DNA of 64,000 bases, from contig CAWJGO010000001.1 of assembly GCA_963842515.1 (NCBI GenBank), positions 1,426,001 through 1,490,000 on the forward strand, read 5' to 3'. Position 1 is the stretch's first letter. The number at the start of each line of letters is the position of its first letter. The position numbers and the translations under genes are program-made. This stretch comes from CADEED01 sp963842515 (lineage in GTDB: Bacteria > Pseudomonadota > Gammaproteobacteria > Steroidobacterales > Steroidobacteraceae). A model generated the notes under the pieces. It worked only from the letters and a program-made list of their open reading frames with translations, did not search any database and had not been told where the DNA came from. Shown one piece after another: positions 46,113 through 55,660 of this stretch.

Positions 46113-46127
46113 TGTGGGAGTTTAGGG

Positions 46128-48314
46128 ATGGTCACCAATCCTCGCTACCGGATTGCACTCGTCGCGAGCGCATCGACGGTACTGCTCGCCGCATGCGCGA
46201 TGGGACCGCAAGCCCAGCACGCGCCGCCCGCTCCGCAAACGCTCCAGTATCCCGCCACCACACGCGGTGACACGGTGGACGCTTATCACGGCGTGAGTGT
46301 GCCGGATCCGTATCGCTGGCTCGAAGATGCCAGCGCGCAAAGCACGCGTGACTGGGTGAGCGCGCAGAATTCCCTGGCGCAGCCGTATCTCGAACATCTG
46401 CCGCAGCGAGCCTGGTTCGGTGAGCGGCTCAAGCAGTTGTGGACCTACGAGCGCTTCGACGTGCCGCGCAGCGAAGGCGGCAAATATTTCTACACACGCA
46501 ATGACGGCAAGCAGGATCAAAGCGTGCTGTACGTCGCCGACGCGCTCGACGCGCCGCCGCGCGTGCTCGTCGATCCGAACGGCAAGCGCGACGACGCCAC
46601 CATCGCGCTGTCGCAGTGGGAGCCGAGCCCCGACGGCAAGGTGCTCGCCTATGCGCTGTCCGACGGCGGCACCGACTGGAACACCTGGCACTTCCGCCGC
46701 GTCGCCGATGGCGTCGATCTGCCCGTGATTCTGAAATTCAGCAAGTTCTGGCCGGTGTCCTGGGCGCGTGATAGTTCCGGCGTGTACTACAGCCGCTATC
46801 CACTCAAGGCGGGACAAACCGCCGAAGACGCCGAGCGCGGCGATGATGCGGGCCGGCCTGATGTGTACTTTCACGATCTCGATGAGCCGCAGACCGCCGA
46901 TCGCCTCATCTACAACGTGACCGATCATCCGACGCGCGTGCCGTCGGCGCAGATCTCCGAGGACGGACGATATCTTCTAATTGGGTTGTTTGACGGTTAT
47001 CAGACCAATGCCTATCTGCTGCAGGATTTGCGTAAGCCGGACGCGAAAGCGCAGCCGCTGCTCACTGCCTGGGATGCGCTCTATAGCTTTCTCGGATCGA
47101 AGGGCGACGAGCTCTATTTCCAGACCACGAATGCCGCGCCGCACGGTCGCGTGATCGCCATCGATGCGCGTGACCCCGCGCCCGCGAAGTGGCGCACCAT
47201 CGTGCCGCACGGTGACATCACTATCGCCAATGCGGCGTATATCGGCGGACGCATCGTGGTCGAGTACACGCGCGACGCGCGCACCCTGGTGCGCTTGTTC
47301 GAGACGAGCGGCGCACCGGTGGGCGATGTGAAACTGCCCGGTCTCGGATCGGCCGGCGGCTTCGTGAGCAGCGGCAGCAATCCCGAGACTTTCTTTTTCT
47401 ATACGGATTTCCTGACTCCGAAGCGCGTGATGCGACTCGACGTTGCGTCCAATGCTGTTAGCGACTTCCGCAAGCCCAACGTGCCGGCGGATTTTGCGCC
47501 GTATGTCACCAACCAGGTGTTCTACACCAGCAAGGACGGCACGCGCGTGCCCATGTTCATCACGCGCCGGCGCGATGCGCCGCGCGATGGCAACCAGCCG
47601 GTAATGCTGTACGGCTATGGCGGGTTCAACCTCACGCAGTCGCCGGCCTTCAGTCCGTCGATTCAGGCGTGGCTGGAAATGGGCGGCGTGTACGCCGTCG
47701 CCAACCTGCGCGGCGGCGGCGAGTATGGCGAGGCCTGGCACATGGCCGGCACGAAGCTGAACAAGCAGAACGTCTTCGATGACTTCATCGCGGCGGCGGA
47801 ATATCTGATCCGCGAGAAGTACACGAATTCCAAACGACTGGCGATTCTCGGCAAGAGCAACGGCGGGTTGTTAGTCGGCGCCGTGCTGACGCAGCGCCCG
47901 GATTTGTTTGGTGCTGCACTGCCCGGAGTCGGTGTCATGGACATGCTGAGGTATCACACTGCCAGCGCCAACGCGCGCCAGTGGTCGAGCGACTTTGGCA
48001 TTTCGGAAGATGCGGCCGAGTTCCGCGCGCTGCGCGCGTATTCGCCGGTGCATAACGTGAAGGCGAATACCTGCTATCCACCCACGCTCGTGACGACGGC
48101 CGATCGGGATGACCGGGTGGTGCCGTGGAACAGCTATAAGTTTGCCGCCGAGATGCAGCGGCATCAGTCGTGTGCGAATCCCGTGTTGATCAGGATTGAG
48201 ACGCGCGCGGGCCACGGTCCGGGCAAACCTGTGTGGATGCAGATCGAGGATATCGCGGACCAGTTTGGGTTCGTCGCGAATGCGGTGGGGATGCCGGCGC
48301 CGGCTGCCAACTAG
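46128..48314 (+). CDS. S9A-family prolyl oligopeptidase, lipoprotein
   Basis: A 728-residue peptidase that cuts after proline in short peptides. The N terminus ends in the lipobox LLAAC (Cys23), so it is probably lipid-anchored. DAYHGVSVPDPYRWLED is a family signature at the start of the mature protein, followed by a seven-bladed propeller. The catalytic Ser is in GKSNGGLLVG, Asp in TADRDDRVVPW and His in RAGHGPGKP. Two upstream in-frame extensions are ignored because they run antisense through the neighbouring protease. It is divergent from the S9B gene. Confidence 0.93.
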   Translation: MVTNPRYRIALVASASTVLLAACAMGPQAQHAPPAPQTLQYPATTRGDTVDAYHGVSVPDPYRWLEDASAQSTRDWVSAQNSLAQPYLEHLPQRAWFGERLKQLWTYERFDVPRSEGGKYFYTRNDGKQDQSVLYVADALDAPPRVLVDPNGKRDDATIALSQWEPSPDGKVLAYALSDGGTDWNTWHFRRVADGVDLPVILKFSKFWPVSWARDSSGVYYSRYPLKAGQTAEDAERGDDAGRPDVYFHDLDEPQTADRLIYNVTDHPTRVPSAQISEDGRYLLIGLFDGYQTNAYLLQDLRKPDAKAQPLLTAWDALYSFLGSKGDELYFQTTNAAPHGRVIAIDARDPAPAKWRTIVPHGDITIANAAYIGGRIVVEYTRDARTLVRLFETSGAPVGDVKLPGLGSAGGFVSSGSNPETFFFYTDFLTPKRVMRLDVASNAVSDFRKPNVPADFAPYVTNQVFYTSKDGTRVPMFITRRRDAPRDGNQPVMLYGYGGFNLTQSPAFSPSIQAWLEMGGVYAVANLRGGGEYGEAWHMAGTKLNKQNVFDDFIAAAEYLIREKYTNSKRLAILGKSNGGLLVGAVLTQRPDLFGAALPGVGVMDMLRYHTASANARQWSSDFGISEDAAEFRALRAYSPVHNVKANTCYPPTLVTTADRDDRVVPWNSYKFAAEMQRHQSCANPVLIRIETRAGHGPGKPVWMQIEDIADQFGFVANAVGMPAPAAN

Positions 48315-48329
48315 CGAGCATAAGTCGGC

Positions 48330-49132
48330 TCAGTAGTGCGTCAGTCGTACCCGATTCAGCGCAGCATCGATGAGCGTGGCCGCGTAATCATTGTCTACTC
48401 GGGCCGGCGTACCGAAGGTCATTCCGCTTCGCCAGCTTTCCGGTGCTTCCGGATGTATTCCCGAGAGGAGCACCCATCCCACACCAACCGAACCTTGCAC
48501 GATGGCAGGCGTTTGTCGGGATACCTGGCAACTACGTCGCCCCAACCCATGAGCTGCGGACCGTCTTCTCAGCAGTAATCGAAGGTGGATGAGCCCACAA
48601 CGGCAACTGCCACGGTAGCCTTGCGGACCTCGCGGCCTTGCGGGACATAGAAGAACGCCGCCGGTGAGATTGAGCCATTGTAGGGAGAGTTTCCGGCGAA
48701 GAATGCGCCCGCGCATATGACGAGGTAGTTCAATCCACCCTGTACTGAATCGCGAATCGTCGCTGTCGTGCTCGGCGTCAGCCCACTGCCGATCTGCTCG
48801 AAGTTACCGCCTGGAACAATCAACAGGCGATAGGCGCGAAGCTGAGCTTTGCTCATTGCATTCAGCTGCCGCGAATTCACACGGGTATAGCCGAAGTGGT
48901 TGTCATCCAGAATAGTTTCGAGGGCGGCGACATCATTGGGTGACGTCCCATCACCGCTGAACAATAAAATCGCATGGGAGTCATTCGTGGGTGACGCGCG
49001 ATCGGTCGGCGAACATGCAACGAGGGAAACAATACCAAGAGCGACCGAGAGGGCCTTGAGGATGCGGAGCGCGAGCGCAGCTCGCGCCAGTTCATGCGCG
49101 ATGCGAACTGGAGAGTTCTTAGCAAGCCACAT
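48330..49132 (-). pseudogene. Decayed glutamine-amidotransferase-like (BPL_N type) lipoprotein gene
   Basis: Reading from 49132, an N-terminal lipoprotein signal (LSVALGIVSLVAC) is followed by a class-I amidotransferase-like domain. It reads HAILLFSGDGTSPNDVAALETIL, LLIVPGGNFEQIG and LVICAGAFFAGNSPY, the last with the nucleophile-type Cys. This resembles the biotin-protein-ligase N-terminal domain family. At 48569-48571 a TGA follows DYC, where a Trp (TGG) would continue into EDGPQLMGWGDVVARYPDKR. Near 48510 a missing base shifts the frame again to PAIVQGSVGVGWVLLSGIHPEAPESW, ending RVRLTHY at 48330. The nonsense change and the frameshift together indicate a dead gene. Start and function are uncertain. 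Confidence 0.65.
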
Positions 49133-49339
49133 AAGCAACCATTGGAAGGTTCGAACGGCCATCCAAGATAATTCGAGTTTGCAACTGGTGATGGTCGCAA
49201 TGTACGCGACGACTGGAGAGCTCGTGCACCCACCAGTCCCCAGCACCGTAGCATCGGTTTCACCCCGATCGCGATTGACGACGGCACGAGAGGAGCCGCG
49301 ACCTGACACCAGCGCCGCGCAGCGGGCTCGCAGGTGAGC

Positions 49340-49798
49340 TCAGAGAGCGTCGAGCGCTTCGAACTCCGGGCGGCCGATGCCGAGAATCTGGAAGAGCTCG
49401 GCGATCGATCCAGCCCGCTCGATCCGCGCTAGCAGTTCGGCATCCGGGAGATCGAAAAGGCCCCGTCGCGCCGCCGTATTGGCACGCAACCCCTTACCCA
49501 CCTCAGCGACGATGCTCGCGAGTCCCATTTGGCACTCTTTGAGGCGTACCGTAATGTTCCAGTTGGAATTGAGCACGCTCAGTATCTTTGCAAACGCCGA
49601 GCCTCCGGCAGGACCCACGATGTCCACTTCGGCCATCATTGCAGTACCCGATAGCGAAACGACGAGCGCCCCGGCATAAAGTCTCTTTACAGTCCACGGC
49701 CATCCCGCCGCTTCCCCCAAAGCTCCGCGGTAGACTGGCAAAAGAGCCCCGTCATTTCTCAGGACAAGCAGAACTTCATCGACATTCATTTCCTTCAT
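49340..49798 (-). CDS. Hypothetical protein, 152 residues
   Basis: I do not recognise this protein. It begins MKEMNVDEVLLVLRNDGALLPVYRGALGE. It has a Gly/Ala-rich beta region (GALVVSLSGTAMMAEVDIVGPAGGSAFAKIL) and ends with a helical part (DLPDAELLARIERAGSIAELFQILGIGRPEFEALDAL) that could be a small helix-turn-helix-sized unit. No signal or membrane helix is seen. It lies in a lower-GC pocket beside the decayed amidotransferase gene, so it may be part of an acquired segment. The reading frame has no internal disruption. Confidence 0.5.
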   Translation of the reverse strand: MKEMNVDEVLLVLRNDGALLPVYRGALGEAAGWPWTVKRLYAGALVVSLSGTAMMAEVDIVGPAGGSAFAKILSVLNSNWNITVRLKECQMGLASIVAEVGKGLRANTAARRGLFDLPDAELLARIERAGSIAELFQILGIGRPEFEALDAL

Positions 49799-49987
49799 TT
49801 CGCGCGACCGCTGCGGTGCTCTCCCCCAAGGATCTCAGGAACCCACGAAGTCGCGCCGAACGCTGCGCTGTACAAATTCTTACCTCTTGTTCGCGTCAAG
49901 AGACGTCATGAGATTGGACTATGTCTTGGCGCGATGACGTTGTTGTCGCATTGCGCGACTGCCAGCAGCTTGGGCTGCTCAACACTC

Positions 49988-50878
49988 TTACGTGCAGCAA
50001 GTCAGCGTAAACGGCACGTCTTCAGTAGTCTGCACCGGCCGCGTCTGCAATCCATTCCACGCCAACAACCGCACGCTGCAGCGGTAGTGAGACCCGCTGG
50101 TCTCCGGATACAACCCAGAATCCGCCGGCAGCGCAATCCGCACCAGCTGAATCGGCGTGTCACGCTCGAAAGTGATGTGATACACGCCACCACGCGCGAT
50201 CTCCTGGCGCGGCTTGCCGTGCTGGCGCGTGATCCACAACAGCTCGGCGATGGCATCACACAGCGGCCGCAGCGTGGCTAACCACTCATTGAACGAACGC
50301 GCGCGCGCGTCGGTCGCCTGGTTGAGCCAGAAGAAGAAATCGGGTAGATCGAACTCACAAGTGCCGCCGGGAATGGCGCTACGATGTTTGATGGCCGACA
50401 AGAATTCCGAGTCCTTGAGACCGGCCAGATAGTTAGAACCGCAGGCGACGAGGTCGGCGCGCAGGCGCAGCAGATTGGACATGACCGTGCGCAGGCGCGC
50501 CGAATCCACACCGGGTTTGCTCTGGAACACGTTGAGCTGGGCCAGGTGGCGCTCGAGCTCTTTCTGCACGTCGGCGCGCACGTCGCCGCGCGCGGCGATG
50601 GCGAGGATGTCGAGCAGGCTGCCCATGGCGGCGCGGCTGCCCCACTGGCTCTGCATCTCGTTGTGATACAGCGCCTGGCTGTACAGGAAATCGAGGCGCA
50701 GGAAGGTGCGCATGCGCTCGTTGAGCGGCTGCTCGAAGATCAAGGGCGCCGCTGCCGGCACCCGCTCGTGCTGCTCGTCGCTGGTTTTCTGGGCCTCTTC
50801 AGACATCGCGCTATTCTGCGCGACCGCAGCGGCATCCGTAAACCGCGCATTCTCCGCATCTGCGTCTTCGGTGCTCAT
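49988..50878 (-). CDS. zapD: Cell division protein ZapD
   Basis: A 296-residue FtsZ-associated protein that bundles FtsZ filaments through the FtsZ C-terminal peptide. The core begins IFEQPLNERMRTFLRLDFLYSQA and includes RSAIPGGTCEFDLPDFFFWL, both family signatures. The start at 50878 gives an N-terminal extension of about 45 residues before the core, longer than the roughly 250-residue E. coli protein. Its ATG overlaps the coaE stop in ATGA, which supports this start; the alternative is 50806 (MSEEAQKT). A weak hairpin AGCAGC-TTGG-GCTGCT at 49964-49979 lies past its stop. Confidence 0.9.
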   Translation of the reverse strand: MSTEDADAENARFTDAAAVAQNSAMSEEAQKTSDEQHERVPAAAPLIFEQPLNERMRTFLRLDFLYSQALYHNEMQSQWGSRAAMGSLLDILAIAARGDVRADVQKELERHLAQLNVFQSKPGVDSARLRTVMSNLLRLRADLVACGSNYLAGLKDSEFLSAIKHRSAIPGGTCEFDLPDFFFWLNQATDARARSFNEWLATLRPLCDAIAELLWITRQHGKPRQEIARGGVYHITFERDTPIQLVRIALPADSGLYPETSGSHYRCSVRLLAWNGLQTRPVQTTEDVPFTLTCCT

Positions 50879-51495
50879 GTGCTGCTGTTCTCCGCTGCCG
50901 CAACGTACTGGCGATGCAGCTTTTCGACCTGGTCTCGAAGGGCGGCGATGTCGCCGTCGTTGGTAATCACGTCATCGGCGGCCGCGAGGCGCGCCGCGCG
51001 CGGCGCCTGTGCGGCGAGCATCTGTTCAGCTTCCTTCCGCGTGGTGCCATCGCGCGCCACGAGGCGGGCGAGCTGCAGCGCTGGATCGCAGTCGACCACG
51101 AGCACACGGTCGAATCGTTCCGCAGCGCCGGTTTCCACCAGCAGCGGGATGGCGACCATGCAGTAGGGGCCAGTGGCGGCGTTGCAGCGCTCATCGGTGA
51201 GCGCCCGGATCGCCGGGTGCGTGAGGCGTTCCAGCCATTGGCGCTGCTCGGCGTGGGCGAAAACCCGCGATCGCAGCTCGCGGCGATCGAGGCTGCCGTC
51301 CGCGGCCAGCACGTTAGGCCCGAAGTGCGCGGCGATCTGCGCCAGCAGCGGCGAGCCCGGCGCTACCACTTCGCGCGCCAGCAGGTCCGTGTCGACGATG
51401 GACGCCCCCAGCGCTGCGAACAGGTTGGCCACGGTGGTCTTGCCGCAGGCGATGCCGCCGGTTAGTCCGATGCGAAATCCGCCGCGCATCGTCAA
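50875..51495 (-). CDS. coaE: Dephospho-CoA kinase
   Basis: A 206-residue P-loop kinase performing the last step of coenzyme A synthesis. The nucleotide loop is GLTGGIACGKTTVAN, and DTDLLAREVVAPGSPLL and VVDCDPALQLARLVARDG are family blocks. The start is in the four-base overlap with the pilD stop; the ATG six bases later (MRGGFRIG) is equally possible. The order pilD-coaE-zapD matches pseudomonads and xanthomonads. Confidence 0.95.
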   Translation of the reverse strand: MTMRGGFRIGLTGGIACGKTTVANLFAALGASIVDTDLLAREVVAPGSPLLAQIAAHFGPNVLAADGSLDRRELRSRVFAHAEQRQWLERLTHPAIRALTDERCNAATGPYCMVAIPLLVETGAAERFDRVLVVDCDPALQLARLVARDGTTRKEAEQMLAAQAPRAARLAAADDVITNDGDIAALRDQVEKLHRQYVAAAENSST

Positions 51496-52385
51496 GGGTT
51501 GCGCGTGTATAGCGCGAGGTATCTATCGACGGTCTGGTGGCCAATCAGCAGGAACAGCCATCCCGCGGCGGCGAGAAATGGCCCGAACGCAATCGGCGTA
51601 TCGAGGCCCTTGCGCTGGCGGTAGAGGATGTAGATGCCCACCACCGAGCCCACCAGCGATGCGATCAGGATGATGGGCAGCAGCATGCGCCAGCCAAACC
51701 ACGCGCCGAACGCGGCGAACAGCTTGAAGTCGCCATAACCCATGCCTTCCTTCTTCATGATGAGCTTGAAGATCCAGTAGACGCTCCACAGCGAAAGGTA
51801 GCCGCACATCGCGCCGACGATGCTGTCGGCCGGCGTCAGCGGCGCGGCGCCCTCGGCCCAGACCGGGTGGGTGGTGCTGAGCAGCAGGCCGATCCACAGC
51901 AGTGGGTAGGTGAGCTCGTCGGGCAACAACTGCGTGTCGAAATCGATGAGCGTCAGCGCGATGAGGAACCAGGTGAACAGCAGGCCGGCCACGGCCAGCA
52001 TTCCGTAGCCGAAGCGCCAGGCGATGAGTCCCGACGCGATGCCGGTGAACAGCTCCACCAGCGGGTAACGCGCGCTGATCGGAGCTTTGCAGTTGGCGCA
52101 CTTGCGGCCCAGCGCAAGCCAGCTCACCACCGGGATGTTCTGCACAGCGGTGATCGGCGCCTTGCAGTTGGGGCAGGCCGATCGCGGCACGATGAGATTG
52201 AAAGTGGGCGGAAGCGGGGCGTTGGGATCCGCCAGCAGCGCGCATTCGGCACGCAATGCGTTGTCCATCATCACCGGCACGCGATAGATGACGACATTCA
52301 AGAAGCTGCCGACGAGCAGCCCGACGATGACGCAGCAGCCGATGAACAGCGCGGGGCTGGCGGCGAGTGGCTCGAGAAACTCCAT
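51492..52385 (-). CDS. pilD: Prepilin peptidase / N-methyltransferase
   Basis: A 297-residue inner-membrane aspartic protease that cleaves the pilin leader and methylates the new N terminus. The cytoplasmic zinc-binding loop has the two Cys pairs CPNC and CANC. The catalytic aspartates are in LIDFDTQLLPDE and GYGDFKLFAAFGAWFG. Around seven to eight helices are visible. The ATG at 52385 (MEFLEPLAASPALF) is preferred over the longer frame because it gives the family N terminus. It is downstream of pilC. Confidence 0.94.
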   Translation of the reverse strand: MEFLEPLAASPALFIGCCVIVGLLVGSFLNVVIYRVPVMMDNALRAECALLADPNAPLPPTFNLIVPRSACPNCKAPITAVQNIPVVSWLALGRKCANCKAPISARYPLVELFTGIASGLIAWRFGYGMLAVAGLLFTWFLIALTLIDFDTQLLPDELTYPLLWIGLLLSTTHPVWAEGAAPLTPADSIVGAMCGYLSLWSVYWIFKLIMKKEGMGYGDFKLFAAFGAWFGWRMLLPIILIASLVGSVVGIYILYRQRKGLDTPIAFGPFLAAAGWLFLLIGHQTVDRYLALYTRNP

Positions 52386-52483
52386 GCTCAGTCTTTGGCT
52401 CGTACGTTCAAAAAGAAACGCCGCCCCCATCTTTCAAAAATGGGTGCGGCGTTTCGGTGAGGGCGTATGGCTACGCGGGCGAT

Positions 52484-53722
52484 TTACACCACCGCGCCGA
52501 GTTTGAAGATGGGCAGGTACATGGCGATGACCAGGCCACCGACGAGCACGCCGAGAACGGCCATGATGAGTGGTTCCAGCAACGACGACATGCTGTCGAC
52601 CGCGTTATCCACTTCCGCCTCGTAGAAAGTGGCGACCTTGCCGGACATCGCATCGAGCGCGCCGGCTTCTTCACCGACCGCGATCATCTGGATGACCATG
52701 TTGGGGAACAACCCGGTGTTTTCCATGGCGCGCTGCAGCCGCTGACCGGTGGCGACTTCGTCACGCATCTTCAAGACCGCGTTTTCGAACACGATGTTGC
52801 CCGTGGCGCCGGCCACCGATTCGAGGGCTTCGACCAGCGGCACGCCGGCGGCGAACATGGTCGATAACGTACGTGCAAAACGCGCGATCGCGGATTTGTA
52901 GATGATGGGCCCGATGATCGGAAACTTGAGCAAGGCGCGATCGAGAAACTCGCGCATGGCCTTGGAGCGCTTCTTGAAATAGATGAACGCGTACACGGCG
53001 CCGGCGATGATCATGGCGAAGACGATGCCGTTGTCCTGCAACCATCGCGACATGCCGATGACGAACTTCGTGAACGCCGGCAGATCCGCGCCGAACCCCG
53101 CGAACAGCGCTTCGAACTGCGGAATCACGAAGATGAGCAGAATGACGGTGACGATGACGGCCACGGCCATGACTGCCGATGGGTAGAAGAGTGCTTTCTT
53201 GACCTTCTTTTTCAGCGCCTCGGTCTTTTCCTTGTAGGTCGCGATCTTGTCGAGAAGGGTCTCTAGCGCACCGGCCTGTTCGCCGGCCTCGACCAGGTTC
53301 ACGAACAGATCGTCGAAGTGCAATGGGTGTTTGCCGAGCGCTTCGTGCAGCGAGGTGCCGCCTTCGACATCCTGCTTGATGTCGAGAATGAGTTTCTGCA
53401 TCGCCGGCTTGTCGTTGCCGCCGGCGACGATTTCAAACGACTGCACCAGCGGAATACCGGCGGCCAGCATGGTGGCGAGCTGGCGGCTGAAAGTTGCGAT
53501 GTCTTCCGCCTTGACCTTGCCGCCGCTCTTGAAAGAGGTGGACTGTTTCTTGACGCGACTGACCGCGATGCCTTGCCGGCGCAAATCGGCGCGCAGCGCC
53601 GTTTCGTCCGGCGCCAGGCTCTTGCCAGAAACGCGGTTGCCCTTCTTGTCCATGCCGGACCAGGAGTAGGGGATGTCGCGTTTGACGCCCTTTGCGGAGG
53701 AAGATGCTACGGCGGTTGCCAT
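52484..53722 (-). CDS. pilC: Type IV pilus inner-membrane platform protein PilC
   Basis: A 412-residue GspF-family protein that connects the PilB motor to pilin assembly. Two homologous cytoplasmic domains are seen: FSRQLATMLAAGIPLVQSFEIVAG near residue 80 and FARTLSTMFAAGVPLVEALESVAG near 285. They are separated and followed by membrane helices (FYPSAVMAVAVIVTVILLIFV, PLIMAVLGVLVGGLVIAMYLP). It follows pilB by ten bases in the same transcript. Confidence 0.96.
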   Translation of the reverse strand: MATAVASSSAKGVKRDIPYSWSGMDKKGNRVSGKSLAPDETALRADLRRQGIAVSRVKKQSTSFKSGGKVKAEDIATFSRQLATMLAAGIPLVQSFEIVAGGNDKPAMQKLILDIKQDVEGGTSLHEALGKHPLHFDDLFVNLVEAGEQAGALETLLDKIATYKEKTEALKKKVKKALFYPSAVMAVAVIVTVILLIFVIPQFEALFAGFGADLPAFTKFVIGMSRWLQDNGIVFAMIIAGAVYAFIYFKKRSKAMREFLDRALLKFPIIGPIIYKSAIARFARTLSTMFAAGVPLVEALESVAGATGNIVFENAVLKMRDEVATGQRLQRAMENTGLFPNMVIQMIAVGEEAGALDAMSGKVATFYEAEVDNAVDSMSSLLEPLIMAVLGVLVGGLVIAMYLPIFKLGAVV

Positions 53723-53732
53723 GAATAGGTCC

Positions 53733-55481
53733 TTATTCGATCGTCACGCTGTTGACTTCTTCGATGCTGGTCATGCCCTGCTTGATCTTTTCGAGACCGG
53801 CACGCCGCAAATCCCAGACGCCTTCTTTGGCGGCCTGGTCGGCGATGTCGATGGCGTTGCCGCCTTCCATGATGATGCGTCCGAGAGCTTCGGTGACCGG
53901 CATGACCTGGTAGATGCCGACGCGGCCCTTGTAGCCGTCGGTGCATCCCGAGCAGCCCTTGGCGCCGAAAATCTTGATGCCCGCCCGCACGTCGGCTTCC
54001 TGGAAGCCTTCTTTGAGCAGCGCTTCGGCAGGAACGTCGACGATCGCCTTGCACTGCGAGCAGAGGCGGCGCGCCAGGCGCTGCGCGATGATCAGACTGA
54101 CCGACGTCGCGATGGCGTAGGGCTTCACGCCCATGTCCACCAGGCGCGTCAGCGTCTGCGGCGCGTCGTTGGTGTGCAGCGTGGACATCACCAAGTGTCC
54201 GGTCTGCGCGGCCTTGATGGCGATTTCCGCCGTTTCGAGGTCACGGATTTCGCCGACCATGACCACGTCCGGATCCTGGCGCAGGAACGCGCGCAACGCG
54301 GCGGCGAAAGTCAGACCCACCTTGTTGTTGACGTTGACCTGGTTGACGCCAGGCAGGTTGATTTCAGCCGGGTCTTCCGCGGTGGAGATATTGGTGTCTT
54401 CGCGATTGAGGATATTCAAGCCGGTGTACAGCGACACGGTCTTGCCCGAGCCGGTGGGGCCGGTGACGAGGATCATGCCCTGCGGCTTGGCGAGGTTCTT
54501 GAGATAGATCTCGCGCTGGAATGGTTCATAGCCGAGTGAGTCGATGCCCAGCATGGCCTGCGACGGATCGAGAATTCGGCAGACGATCTTTTCGCCGAAC
54601 AGCGTGGGGCAGGTGCTCACGCGAAAGTCGATGGCGCGAGTCTTCGACAACTTCATCTTGATGCGGCCGTCCTGCGGCACGCGGCGTTCGGCGATGTCGA
54701 GGCGCGCCATGACCTTCAAGCGCGCCGACAGCTTCATGGCCAGCTGCACCGGCGGCTGTGCCACTTCTTTGAGGATGCCGTCCATGCGCAGGCGGATGCG
54801 GTACATCTTTTCGTAGGGCTCGAAGTGGATGTCCGAGGCGCCGCGGCGGATGGCGTCTAACAACAACTTGTTGACGAAGCGCACGATGGGCGCGTCTTCG
54901 ATGTCGTCGCGGGACACGCCCGCGCCTTCCACATCATCGTCGCCGCCGCTGACATCGAGATTCTCGAGATCGAAACCGGTCTCGTCATCGGTGAGCTGCG
55001 GCATTGCCGACTCAGCTTGCTCGACCGCCTTGTCGATGAGCTTTTGCAGCTTGTCGTCTTCGACGACGACCGCCTCGATACCCAGGCCAGTCTGGAACTT
55101 GATCTCGTCGATGGCATGCAGATTGGTGGGATCGGCGACACCCAGGAACAGGCGCTTGCCGCGCCGATACAGCGGCAGGCAGCGATGTTTCTGCAGTAGT
55201 TTGTCCTGCACCAGCTTGATGGTCTCGAGATCGACACTGTGCGAGTCGAGGTCGTAGAGCGGCACGCCGAATTCCGCGGATGCGGCAATGGCGATATCAC
55301 GGGCCTTGGCGGCGCCCGCGGTAATCAATTGGGTGACGAAACTCGACTTGCGCTCTTTGGCCGCCTGCAGCGCGGTGAGCATCGCGGCTTCTTCGACGAC
55401 GCCATCCTGCACGAGCCGCTGCGGCAAGCCGCCGAGACCCGATCGTTGACCAAGAGCTGCTAAAGATGCGTTGTCGTTCAT
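53733..55481 (-). CDS. pilB: Type IV pilus extension ATPase PilB
   Basis: A 582-residue hexameric motor. An N-terminal GspE-like domain (about 1-160) leads to the ATPase core, with Walker A in VTGPTGSGKTVSLYTG, the Asp box TAEDPAEINLPGVNQ, and Walker B in DPDVVMVGEIRD. A four-Cys zinc site is present in LCSQCK and GCSGCTDG. It starts at 55481, 180 bases after the pilA stop and past a strong terminator, so pilBCD probably have their own promoter, which I could not define. Confidence 0.97.
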   Translation of the reverse strand: MNDNASLAALGQRSGLGGLPQRLVQDGVVEEAAMLTALQAAKERKSSFVTQLITAGAAKARDIAIAASAEFGVPLYDLDSHSVDLETIKLVQDKLLQKHRCLPLYRRGKRLFLGVADPTNLHAIDEIKFQTGLGIEAVVVEDDKLQKLIDKAVEQAESAMPQLTDDETGFDLENLDVSGGDDDVEGAGVSRDDIEDAPIVRFVNKLLLDAIRRGASDIHFEPYEKMYRIRLRMDGILKEVAQPPVQLAMKLSARLKVMARLDIAERRVPQDGRIKMKLSKTRAIDFRVSTCPTLFGEKIVCRILDPSQAMLGIDSLGYEPFQREIYLKNLAKPQGMILVTGPTGSGKTVSLYTGLNILNREDTNISTAEDPAEINLPGVNQVNVNNKVGLTFAAALRAFLRQDPDVVMVGEIRDLETAEIAIKAAQTGHLVMSTLHTNDAPQTLTRLVDMGVKPYAIATSVSLIIAQRLARRLCSQCKAIVDVPAEALLKEGFQEADVRAGIKIFGAKGCSGCTDGYKGRVGIYQVMPVTEALGRIIMEGGNAIDIADQAAKEGVWDLRRAGLEKIKQGMTSIEEVNSVTIE

Positions 55482-55611
55482 TGGGTTACGTGCGAGCGAC
55501 CAAACCCGCGGGGGCCTAGTCTACTCAAGGTCCACAGGCAGGCAATTGTTAAATCTGTGGCCAATAGTCGCATACGCGAGGGCAGATTCTGCGTGACCGG
55601 ACTCCCAAAAG

Positions 55612-55641
55612 AAGAAGCCCCTCCGCGGGGAGGGGCTTCTT
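55612..55641 (-). terminator. Rho-independent terminator of pilA
   Basis: AAGAAGCCCCTCC and GGAGGGGCTTCTT form a perfect 13-bp stem with a 4-base loop, 20 bases past the pilA stop. On the minus strand the stem ends in TTCTTTT. It should separate the abundant pilin message from pilB. Confidence 0.92.
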
Positions 55642-55660
55642 GATCGTCAGCCTCTGTCTA

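Noticed and set aside
45207..46127. A 307-residue N-terminal extension of the prolyl oligopeptidase
   Set aside because: It is the antisense of the S9B protease N terminus. The lipoprotein signal at 46128 marks the real start.
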